DNA of 64,000 nt from NCBI RefSeq assembly GCF_015689335.1, contig NZ_CP065053.1:4774001-4838000 (forward strand). Reading direction: 5' to 3'. Numbering within the stretch: position 1 is the stretch's first letter; the number at the start of each line of letters is the position of its first letter. The notes beneath the pieces are model-generated. The model saw nothing but the letters and a program-made list of their open reading frames with translations. It did no database searches and was not told the origin of the DNA. The position numbers and the translations under genes were made by a program. Positions 9,331 to 17,200 of the stretch are shown here, one piece after another. Source of the stretch: Massilia antarctica (GTDB lineage: Bacteria; Pseudomonadota; Gammaproteobacteria; Burkholderiales; Burkholderiaceae_D).

Positions 9331-10098
9331 TCACGCCATTGGGCTGCACTGCTCGGTGCCGGCGGCCAGCGCCTTGAGCATGGCCGGATCGAGCAGGGTC
9401 ATTTCTCGCTTGTCGACACCGATCCAGCCCTGCTTCTTGAAGCGCGACAGCAGGCGGCTGATGCTCTCGATGGTCAGCCCGAGGTAGTTGCCGATATCTT
9501 CGCGCGACATGCGCAGCTGGAAACTGGTGGCCGAATACCCGCGCGCGGCGTAGCGCGCCGACAGGTTGACCAGGAACACGGCAAAGCGCTGTTCGGCCCG
9601 CATATTTCCCAACAACAGCATGACATTTTGCTCGCGCGTGATTTCCTGGCTCATGATGCGGTGGAAGTGGCGCAGCAGGGTCGGCACCTGGCCGAACAAT
9701 TCTTCCAGGCGCGCAAACGGAATCTCGCACACTTCGCTGTCTTCCAGCGCGACCGCGTCGCAGTGGTGGCGGTCGCCGCTGATGGCGTCCATGCCCAGCA
9801 GTTCACCGGCCATCTGGAACCCGGTGATCTGCTGCTCGCCGCCGGCATTGACCTGGTAAGTCTTGAAGTGGCCGAAGCGGATCGCGTACAGGTTGCGGAA
9901 CGGTTCGTCCATCTGGTAGAGGCGTTCGTCGCGCAGGATGCGGCGGCGCTTGCCGATGATGCTGTCGAGACGGGTGATGTCGTCCTCGTCGAGTCCCATC
10001 GGCAGGCAGAGCTGGTGCATGCTGCACCCCGCGCAGCTGGCCTTGAGCGCGGCGACGTTCAGCAAGGCTGCGGGAACGAATGGAAGAGGCTGAGGCAT
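9331..10098 (-). CDS. fnr: oxygen-sensing transcriptional regulator Fnr
   Basis: A 255-residue CRP/FNR-family protein. The N-terminal cysteines C22, C25 and C31, plus C124 in VCEIPF, match the four ligands of the oxygen-labile [4Fe-4S] cluster of E. coli FNR. A cyclic-nucleotide-like beta roll and a dimer helix follow. The HTH reads REDIGNYLGLTIESISRLLS and keeps the E-x-x-S-R recognition residues that read TTGAT half-sites. It lies near the cco operon and its boxed promoter. No FNR box was seen at its own promoter. Confidence 0.95.
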   Translation of the reverse strand: MPQPLPFVPAALLNVAALKASCAGCSMHQLCLPMGLDEDDITRLDSIIGKRRRILRDERLYQMDEPFRNLYAIRFGHFKTYQVNAGGEQQITGFQMAGELLGMDAISGDRHHCDAVALEDSEVCEIPFARLEELFGQVPTLLRHFHRIMSQEITREQNVMLLLGNMRAEQRFAVFLVNLSARYAARGYSATSFQLRMSREDIGNYLGLTIESISRLLSRFKKQGWIGVDKREMTLLDPAMLKALAAGTEQCSPMA

Positions 10099-10227
10099 AG
10101 GGTCTGACGGTTTGTGGCTTGAGCCGTATGATACCCCAGTGGAACCATGTCGCGCAGGCTAATACCGGCGCAGATGCCGTGTTTTCTCCGATACAGATGG
10201 CAGATTGCCTACGATAACGCCGCATTA

Positions 10228-12385
10228 TCACCGCGCACGTTGTGCAAGTTCCAACAGTGGGGACCATACCGTGAGGGATAGTCCGGCGGCGGCCGCCAGC
10301 AACAATTGCGCGGCACTTAATGGCGCAAAATGGAACACCGCCGCCAGCGCAGGCAGATAGATAAGCATAAGTAGCGCGGTGAAGGCGCCCGCCCCGATCA
10401 TCCACAGCATCCGGTTGGGCCGGCGCCATGTACCACGGCCGGCCATCAGCGCCAGGTTGGCGCCCACCAGCGCGGTGAAGGCAAAGGCGCGCGCGGCGTC
10501 GGGCGCGAGCGCGGCGCACGCCCACAGCCAGGCGCCGACGACGTGAGCCAGCGCCAGTAAGCCGTACAGGCCCGCGCGCAGCAGGGCGGCGCCGCCCACC
10601 AGGGGCGCGTCGGGCGCGCGCGGCGGCTTGCGCATGCTGTCCGGATCGGGCGCATCGTTCTCGAAAGCGAGCGTGCAGGCCGGGTCGATCATCAGTTCGA
10701 GGAACACGATATGCATCGGCAGCAGCACCGCCGGCCTTGAGCGCCTGCACGATGCGCAGCTTCTGTTCCGGCGCGATGCGCGCGCACACGGTGACCTTGC
10801 CGATGCGGGCGCGCAGTTCGCGCGCCGTCATCGTCGCCAGCGTCTCGCCGGTCAGGAGCGCGCCCCCGGCCAGGCCGGCCTGGTGCGCGATGGCTTGCGC
10901 GGTCGATGGATAGTCGCCCGTGATCATCACTACCCGGATGCCGGCCTCGCGCAGCGCGTGCACCGCCCCGGCAATGCCGGCGCGCAGGGGATCGGCCAGG
11001 GCGACCAGTCCGAGCAAGGTAAAACCCAGGCGCGCCGGATGCGGTGGCGCGCGCCATCCCATCCGGCGCGCGCCACCGCCAGCACGCGCAGGCCTTCGCG
11101 CGCCATCTCGTCGGCCGCGCCCAGCAAGGCCGCCTTGCCCTGGGCGTCGAGGCGGCACATGACGGCGATCGCTTCGGGCGCGCCCTTGGCTGCCACCGTG
11201 CAGGCCTCCGCGCCTCCTCGCGCACCAGGCGCCAGTCCGGGTGCAGCTGGTGCGATCCGGCCAGCGCGCGCCGGGCCAGCCGCGCCAGCGCCTGTTCCAT
11301 CGGGTCGATGGGCGTGGCGGCGCTGGCCAGCAGCGCGTATTCGAGCAGCTCGCGCATGGCCGGGCCGAGCGCGGCGTCGGGCGTCCCATCGGGCGCCGCG
11401 GTGGTGCCGGCGGCATGCAGGCGCGCCACGCGCATGCGGTTTTCGGTGAGGGTGCCGGTTTTGTCGACGCACAGCACCGAGGTCGCGCCGAGCGCCTCGA
11501 TGGCCGCCAGGCGGCGCGTGAGCACGCGCGAACGCGCCAGACGCCAGGCGCCCAGGGCTGGAAACACCACCAGCACGACGGCAAATTCTTCCGGCAGCAT
11601 GGCCATGGCCAGGGCGATCCCGGCCAGCGCGCCCTGCAGCCAGGGGCCGCTGCGCAGGCCGTAGAACATCAGCAGCGCCACGCTCAGGGCCAGCCGCAGC
11701 AGCGCAAACAGCACGGTCAGCCAGCGCACCTGGCGCTGCAGCGGCGAGGCTTGCGGCGCAAGCTGTTGCAGGGACGCCCCGATGGCGCCCATGCGGCTGT
11801 GCGCGCCGGTGGCGGTCACCTTCGCCGTGGCATGGCCGCCGACCACCACGGTGCCGGCGAACAGGCAGGCGCGTTCGTCGGCGTCGCCGGCCTTGTCCAC
11901 CGCCAGCGATTCGCCGGTCAGCAGCGACTCGTCGACCCGCAGGGCGTGGCCGAAGGCGACCGGGCGTCGGCCGGCACCCGGTCGTCTTCGGCCACGACGA
12001 TGAGGTCGCCGCGCACCAGCGCCCGGCTGTCCAGATGGCGGCTGTGGCCGTCGCGCACGACCAGCGCGCGCGGGCTGCCCAGCTCGCGCAAGGCATCCAG
12101 CGCTTTTTCGGTTTTACTTTGCTGAAATAACGTCAAGCCCACGGTCAGGGCGACCGTGGCCAGCAGGAAGATGCCTTCACCTAGCTCGCCCAGCACCAGG
12201 TAGAGCGCGGCGGCGCCGGACAGCAGCAGGAACATCGGTTCGCGCGCGGCCTCCCACGCCAGCCGGGCGAAGCCGGGGCGGGTGGCGGCCGGCAGCGCGT
12301 TGGGACCGTCGGCGGCCAGGCGGCGCGCCGCTTCTGCTTCGCTCAGGCCACCATGGATGGCCGCCTCGTGCGTTGTGCTTGCCAC
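10228..12385 (-). pseudogene. cation-translocating P-type ATPase (PMA1/MgtA-like), degraded
   Basis: One gene spread over several frames. From 12385 downwards: the N-terminal cation-ATPase domain (GLSEAEAARRLAADGPNALP), M1-M2 and EDDRVPAD in the first frame. A shift near 11955-11975 leads to VDESLLTGES, PEE in M4 and DKTGTLTEN. Another near 11215 leads to VAAKGAPEAIAVMC, and another near 11045 to LLGLVALADPLR and ITGDYPSTAQAIA. At about 10730-10740 the text jumps from QALKAGG to VLLPMHIVFLELMIDP, skipping roughly 75-80 expected residues including the TGDGxNDxPAL hinge. The C-terminal helices follow to 10228. Without the hinge the protein cannot be a working pump. It once belonged to the Fnr neighbourhood and keeps an FNR-like box upstream. 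Confidence 0.88.
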
Positions 12386-12451
12386 GGGATTCCTGAGCGA
12401 GGCGCCAGACGCGGCGGATCGTTCAGGATATCAATGACTTACCAGCAAGGT

Positions 12452-12465
12452 TTGATATGGCTCAA
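12452..12465 (-). promoter_or_regulatory. FNR-like box upstream of the broken P-type ATPase
   Basis: Read on the minus strand this is TTGAGCCATATCAA, nine of ten matches to TTGAT-N4-ATCAA. It is centred about 73 bases before the ATPase start, nearly the same distance as the ccoN box. A second half-site, TTGAT, lies on the same strand just downstream (12431-12435), giving an inverted ATATCAA/TTGATAT pair. It suggests the ancestral ATPase belonged to the Fnr regulon. Confidence 0.65.
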
Positions 12466-12483
12466 GCGTGCCCGGATCGCCGG

Positions 12484-13731
12484 CTAACGCGGGCGGAATC
12501 GCACATCGACGTTCGACACCTCGCCCGTGACCTTGGCTTTTTTCGGTTTCTTGGGTTTTTTCAGCACCTCGCCGGCCGTATTCGTCACCGGCACCCGGTG
12601 CTCGGGCGAGAAACCGGGTTCCTCGATCCGTTCCAGGGTCTGCTTCGTGAGGATTTCTATGGCGGCGAGCAAGTCCACCTCGTCCGCGCACACCAAGGAC
12701 ACCGCTTCGCCCGAGGCGCCCGCGCGCCCGGTGCGGCCGGTGCGGTGGATATAGTCCTCGGCCACGATCGGCAAGTCGAAATTGACCACCTGCGGCAAGT
12801 CGTCGATGTCCAGTCCGCGCGCGGCCACGTCGGTGGCCACCAGGATCTTCGCCTGGCCCGCCTTGAAGCGCTCGAGCGCGCGCAGGCGGGCCGGCTGCGG
12901 CTTGTCGCCATGGATCGAGTCGGCCGCGATGCCCTGCGCCTGCAGGGTCTCGACCAACTGGTCCACACCCTTGCGCGTCTTGACGAACACCAGTACCTGG
13001 CCCCAGCGGTGCTTGCCCAGCAGGTGCAGGAACAGTTCCGGCTTGCGTTTCTTGTCGACCGGCACCACCCACTGGCGGATGCGCTTGACCGTGCTGTTGC
13101 GCGGGCTGACCTCGATGCTCAAAGGGTCGTTCAGCAGCTTGCCCGCGAGCGCGCGGATCTCGTCGGAAAAGGTGGCCGAAAACAGCAGGGTCTGGCGTTT
13201 TTTCGGCAGGGCCGCGAATACGGCATCGAGCTCGCGCGAAAAGCCCAGATCCAGCATGCGGTCGGCTTCGTCGAGCACCAGGGTGTCGAGCTGGTCGAAC
13301 TTGACCGCGTTCTGGCGGTACAGGTCGAGCAGGCGACCGGGTGTGGCCACCAGCACGTCGAGGCCCTTGCGCAGCTTCATCATCTGCGGATTGATGCTCA
13401 CGCCCCCGTAGGCGACGTGGGTGCGCAGCGGCAAACCGGCGCCGTAGGCACGGAAACTTTCGTGCACCTGTTCGGCCAGCTCGCGGGTGGGGACCAGCAC
13501 CAGCACGCGCACGCCGTTGGCGCTCACCTGGCCCTGCAGGGTCAGGCGCTGCAACAGGGGCAGGGCGAAGCCGGCGGTCTTGCCGGTGCCGGTCTGGGCG
13601 GCGGCCATCATGTCGCGTCCGGCCAGCACGGCGGGAATGGCTTGCGCCTGCACCGGGGTGGGGGTGCTGTAGCCGAGCGCGTCCAGGGTGCGCACGAGAG
13701 GGTCGATCAGACCGAGGGAATCAAAAGACAT
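12484..13731 (-). CDS. rhlE: DEAD-box ATP-dependent RNA helicase, RhlE type
   Basis: A 415-residue RNA helicase. The ATG at 13731 ([21 protein letters not shown]) is the usual RhlE start, preferred over an earlier in-frame ATG at 13752. Motifs in order: Q motif [31 protein letters not shown], and [10 protein letters not shown] near residue 335. The C-terminal extension after the helicase core is short (about 50 residues, ending VDVRFRPR) and lacks the long basic tail of many RhlE proteins. Family role: RNA unwinding in ribosome assembly and mRNA decay. It is not obviously in an operon. Confidence 0.9.
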   Translation of the reverse strand: MSFDSLGLIDPLVRTLDALGYSTPTPVQAQAIPAVLAGRDMMAAAQTGTGKTAGFALPLLQRLTLQGQVSANGVRVLVLVPTRELAEQVHESFRAYGAGLPLRTHVAYGGVSINPQMMKLRKGLDVLVATPGRLLDLYRQNAVKFDQLDTLVLDEADRMLDLGFSRELDAVFAALPKKRQTLLFSATFSDEIRALAGKLLNDPLSIEVSPRNSTVKRIRQWVVPVDKKRKPELFLHLLGKHRWGQVLVFVKTRKGVDQLVETLQAQGIAADSIHGDKPQPARLRALERFKAGQAKILVATDVAARGLDIDDLPQVVNFDLPIVAEDYIHRTGRTGRAGASGEAVSLVCADEVDLLAAIEILTKQTLERIEEPGFSPEHRVPVTNTAGEVLKKPKKPKKAKVTGEVSNVDVRFRPR

Positions 13732-13804
13732 GGGGAAGCGACCTTGCGGCAAAAGAACAAGGGCGTAGTTTACTCTGTCCGGCGCCGGGCGGGGCGCAAA
13801 AGCC

Positions 13805-13936
13805 CTAGCGCGTGGCGCTCACGGCTGCCGCGACGGTCGGCTTGGTCGGCTCATGCTTGTCGCTGCAGGCGGCCACCGAGAACACGAGCATGCAGCCCGC
13901 GGCGAGAGCCGCGAGGCGGTGAAAGCGTGGTTTCAT
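13805..13936 (-). CDS. tiny lipoprotein
   Basis: A 43-residue protein with a lipoprotein signal: basic start MKPRFHR, hydrophobic core [13 protein letters not shown] and lipobox VAAC with the lipidated cysteine at 24. The mature part is only 20 residues ([19 protein letters not shown] after Cys). CAGGGA precedes the ATG. It resembles small entericidin-like or LptM-like lipoproteins in build, but I cannot name it. Confidence 0.7.
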   Translation of the reverse strand: MKPRFHRLAALAAGCMLVFSVAACSDKHEPTKPTVAAAVSATR

Positions 13937-14035
13937 GGCGCATCCCTGACAAAAGAACGATGCTACCCGCAACCACGTCCGGGCGGCGCGCTGTTGCGCC
14001 GCGCCGTTTTCGCGACGCGCTTACGCGACGCGCTG

Positions 14036-14707
14036 TCAGAAGCGGTAGCTCACGCCGGCGCGCAGCACCGGATACACCTTGTAGGCCTGGACGTCGGCTT
14101 CCATCTTCACGCGCTCGATGGCTACGTCGCGCCCCAGCTGGGTGCAGGCGGCGCTGGTGGTGGTGCAGCCCGAGTGCACCAGGCGCCCGTTCGGATGGCC
14201 TTGCCAGAGCGCGCCCAGGTCGGCGCTCAATTGCCACTTCTTGTCGGCGCTCAAGGCATTGCCCCAGCCCACGCCGAGGTAGGGCGCGGCCTTTTGGTAC
14301 TCGACGCCGCCGTTGAGAATGCCGACCTGGCTGGCCGCGTAATTCTTGCCGTTGATATTGTAGTTGCCGTTCGAATCCTGGCGCGCCACCATGCTGATTT
14401 TGTTACCGTTGTACACCATGCCGCCGGTCAGGCGGAACGGGCTGTTATCGATCAGGTGCCAGTCGAACAGCACATCGATATTCTGCAGCTTGGCCTTCAT
14501 GGTGTAGCTCACGGTGCTGGCGGTATCGTTGTACTTGTGCTGGAAATAACTGGCGCCGAAGCGGGCGTTCAGGGTCTTTTCCATAGGGAAAATCAAATGG
14601 GAACCGACGCCGGTGGTGCCGACTTCGGCGGTAACGGCGATCTCGGCTTGTGCGCTGGCGGCCAGCAACAGGGCGGCGGCCGCCAGAGCGATATTTTTGA
14701 TATACAT
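14036..14707 (-). CDS. outer-membrane beta-barrel protein
   Basis: A 223-residue protein. The ATG at 14707 gives a clean signal peptide, MYIKNIALAAAALLLAASAQA, cleaved before EIAVTAEVG. The rest alternates hydrophobic and polar residues typical of beta strands and ends in VSYRF, the C-terminal phenylalanine recognised by the BAM complex. PYLGVGWGNAL followed by a C-terminal DVQAYKVYPVLRAGVSYRF resembles OmpW-like or lipid A deacylase-like small barrels. No enzyme motif is evident. Confidence 0.82.
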   Translation of the reverse strand: MYIKNIALAAAALLLAASAQAEIAVTAEVGTTGVGSHLIFPMEKTLNARFGASYFQHKYNDTASTVSYTMKAKLQNIDVLFDWHLIDNSPFRLTGGMVYNGNKISMVARQDSNGNYNINGKNYAASQVGILNGGVEYQKAAPYLGVGWGNALSADKKWQLSADLGALWQGHPNGRLVHSGCTTTSAACTQLGRDVAIERVKMEADVQAYKVYPVLRAGVSYRF

Positions 14708-15025
14708 GCAATGACCTTTGAAGAATGACTGGGGGATGGCGGCATTGTACCGGCTCAGGCCGGCGGCGACATGCTCGGGCATCGTGGCCCGCCATGCTAC
14801 TCCAGTCGGGGCCGTCAAGCCAGTCCCGAAAGGTAAGCAATTGTCGTTTTTTGTCGCCCGGGCGATCCTGCCGGGATCGCCTGAAGAAAACGTTTCGCCT
14901 GTATTGACGGGCGCCGTTCGGTGCTGGGCTGGTGGTTTCCAGGCGCAATCCATGATAAATTCTGTCGCGCCCGGCTGCAGAGCGTCGCGACACGGCCCAC
15001 GAAACGATTTCCCGGAGATTCCCGC
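14708..15025. other. intergenic region between divergent genes
   Basis: About 318 bases between the outer-membrane protein (minus) and the DUF885 gene (plus). Both promoters must lie here. I see no convincing coding frame, operator or hairpin apart from the ribosome site GGAGA at 15014-15018. Confidence 0.5.
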
Positions 15026-16864
15026 ATGCCTACCCCATTCCGGCGCGCCATCGCGCCCCGTCTGCTCGCCGCCGTGCTGGCTGTGTCCCTGGGCGGCGCC
15101 GCCTTGCCGCTACCCGCTGCCGGCGCGGCCTTTGCAGCCGGAGAGCACCAGCGCGACGCCGCCTTCGACACATGGGCCGACCGTTTCGCCGCCGACTGGG
15201 TGCGGCTCTCGCCCCAGCGCGCCACGATCGACCAGTACTTCAGCGGCGCCCAACAGCAGGCGCTGGACCGCCAGCTCACTCCCATCACTGTCGCCCAGCG
15301 CGCCAGGTACACGGCGCTGGCCAGGGCGGGGGTGGCGCGGCTCGACCGCTTCCTGGGCGGGTCGCTCGAGCGCACCCAGCGCGTCTCGGCCGAGACCATG
15401 CGCTGGTCGCTGGCCAACCACCTGGCGGGCGAACGGTTCGAGGACCATGCATTCGTGTTCTCGCAGTTCGGCGGCACCCACATCGCGCTGGTCAGCTTCA
15501 TGAGCGCGGCGCACCCGATGCGGCGCGCGGCCGACGTCGACAGCTACCTGGCGCGCCTGGCGCAGATAGGCGAGCGCATGGACCAGGCCAACGCGCGCGC
15601 CCGCGCCGCCGCCGCGCGCGGCCTGCTGCCGCCGCGCTTCATCCTCGAACGTGCGCAGGGGCAGGTCGACGCCTTCCTCAAGCCGGCCGCCGGCCAGAAC
15701 GTGCTGGTGCTCTCGCTGGCCGAGCGCAGCGCCGCGCTGGCCGACCTGACGCCGGCGGCGCGCGCGGCCGCCATCGAGAAAGCGGCCGCCATCGTCGGGA
15801 AAAGCATCCTGCCGGCCTACGCCAGGACCGGCGCGCTGCTGGCCGAACTGCACCCGAAGACTGGCGACGCCGCCGGCATCGCGCGCCTGCCCGACGGCGC
15901 CGCCGCGTACCGCCAGGCGCTGGCCAGCTTCACCGGCAGCAGCTTGGACGCGGACCGGATCCACGCGATCGGGCTGCGCGAAGTGGCGCGCATCGAAGGC
16001 GAGATGGACCGCCACCTGCGCCAATTGGGATTCACGGACGGCAGTATCGACGCGCGCATGAAAGCGCTCGACAAGACTTTTCAGCCGGCGGCCGAACCCG
16101 ATCCGCGCACGGCGATCCTGAGCAGTTACGCAGCCATGGTGCGCGACGCCGAACAGCGCAGCGCAAAGCTGTTCAATCTCAAGCCGCGCGCGCCGGTCGA
16201 GGTGCGGCGCGAACCGCCGCTGACCGAGGGCAGCGCCTCGGCGCACTACAGCGTGCCGGCGCCGGACGGCAGCCTGCCCGGCATCTTCTGGGTACCGCTG
16301 CGCGGGCCCCAGTTCGACATGATCCGCATGCGCAGCCTGGCGTACCACGAAGCGGTGCCGGGGCATCACTTCCAGCTCGCCATCCAGCAGGAGCTGAGCG
16401 GCTTGCCGAGATGGCGCACACAGCGCGTTTTCGGCGGCGGCAGCGCGCACTCCGAAGGTTGGGCGCTGTACACCGAGCGCCTGGCGGTGGAGCAGGGCTG
16501 GTACGAGGGCGACGTGCCCGGCTTGCTCGGCGCGCTCGGTTCCGAGCTGTTCCGCGCGCGCCGGCTGGTGGTCGACACAGGGTTGCACAGCAAGGGCTGG
16601 ACGCGCCAGCAAGCGATCGACTACGGCATCGGCGCGGCCGAGGTCGAGCGCTACGTGGTGTGGCCGGGCCAGGCCTGCGCCTACATGCTGGGCATGCTGC
16701 GCATCCTCGAACTGCGCGAGAAAGCGCGGCTGGCGCTGGGCGAGCGTTTCAGCTTGCCGGCGTTCCACGACGTCATCCTGAAAAACGGCTCGGTGCCGCT
16801 GGACGTGCTCGGCAAGATCATCGACCAATGGATTGCCGACCAGCCCACGCCCGCCGCCACCTGA
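15026..16864 (+). CDS. DUF885 family protein (putative secreted metallopeptidase)
   Basis: A 612-residue protein with a signal peptide: arginine-rich start MPTPFRRAIAPR, hydrophobic core LLAAVLAVSLGGAALPLPAAG. The ATG at 15026 has GGAGA upstream. The large DUF885 domain carries YHEAVPGHHFQL near residue 450, a HExxxxHH-like zinc site, and a downstream SAHSEGWALYTE with a candidate third ligand, so a peptidase function is plausible. It is followed by the inverted repeat array that separates it from the convergent usher gene. Confidence 0.9.
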   Translation: MPTPFRRAIAPRLLAAVLAVSLGGAALPLPAAGAAFAAGEHQRDAAFDTWADRFAADWVRLSPQRATIDQYFSGAQQQALDRQLTPITVAQRARYTALARAGVARLDRFLGGSLERTQRVSAETMRWSLANHLAGERFEDHAFVFSQFGGTHIALVSFMSAAHPMRRAADVDSYLARLAQIGERMDQANARARAAAARGLLPPRFILERAQGQVDAFLKPAAGQNVLVLSLAERSAALADLTPAARAAAIEKAAAIVGKSILPAYARTGALLAELHPKTGDAAGIARLPDGAAAYRQALASFTGSSLDADRIHAIGLREVARIEGEMDRHLRQLGFTDGSIDARMKALDKTFQPAAEPDPRTAILSSYAAMVRDAEQRSAKLFNLKPRAPVEVRREPPLTEGSASAHYSVPAPDGSLPGIFWVPLRGPQFDMIRMRSLAYHEAVPGHHFQLAIQQELSGLPRWRTQRVFGGGSAHSEGWALYTERLAVEQGWYEGDVPGLLGALGSELFRARRLVVDTGLHSKGWTRQQAIDYGIGAAEVERYVVWPGQACAYMLGMLRILELREKARLALGERFSLPAFHDVILKNGSVPLDVLGKIIDQWIADQPTPAAT

Positions 16865-16870
16865 TGATTT

Positions 16871-17198
16871 CCCAACCGGGGTCAGACCTCCGACTCGAAA
16901 CATTTCTTAACCGGGGTCTGACCTCTGATTCGAAACATTGTTAAATTGGTGGGAAATTGGTCGGTATTTCCCAACCGGGGTCAGACCTCCGACTCGAAAT
17001 ATTGTTAAATCCAAGTGGGCTGGCCCGACCGAATCAAATCAGACTGCCCCTGCTCCTCAATGTTGCCGAGATCGGCCGACGCTACGCCGGCGCCATGAAT
17101 GGGGCCGGCTCGCACCTGTTTGCACGATTTTTGTTAAATATTACTAATCAGAGGTCAGACCCCGGTTTGTGCTAATCAGAGGTCTGACCCCGGTTGGG
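16871..17198. repeat. array of five GGGGTCAGACC-type repeats, three direct and two inverted
   Basis: Forward copies begin at about 16871, 16909 and 16970 and share AACCGGGGTCAGACCTC, then a GACTCGAAA- or GATTCGAAA-type tail, with TTGTTAAAT following two of them. Reverse copies lie at about 17144-17167 and 17173-17198 (AATCAGAGGTCTGACCCCGG). The outermost copies (16871-16890 and 17179-17198) are perfect 20-base inverted repeats of each other. The array fills the gap between two convergent genes and may act as a bidirectional terminator or REP-type element. Confidence 0.9.
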
Positions 17199-17200
17199 CA

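Noticed and set aside
12457..14316. Plus-strand open frame of 619 codons across the RNA helicase gene
   Set aside because: It is antisense to DEAD-box motifs that are clearly coding on the minus strand.
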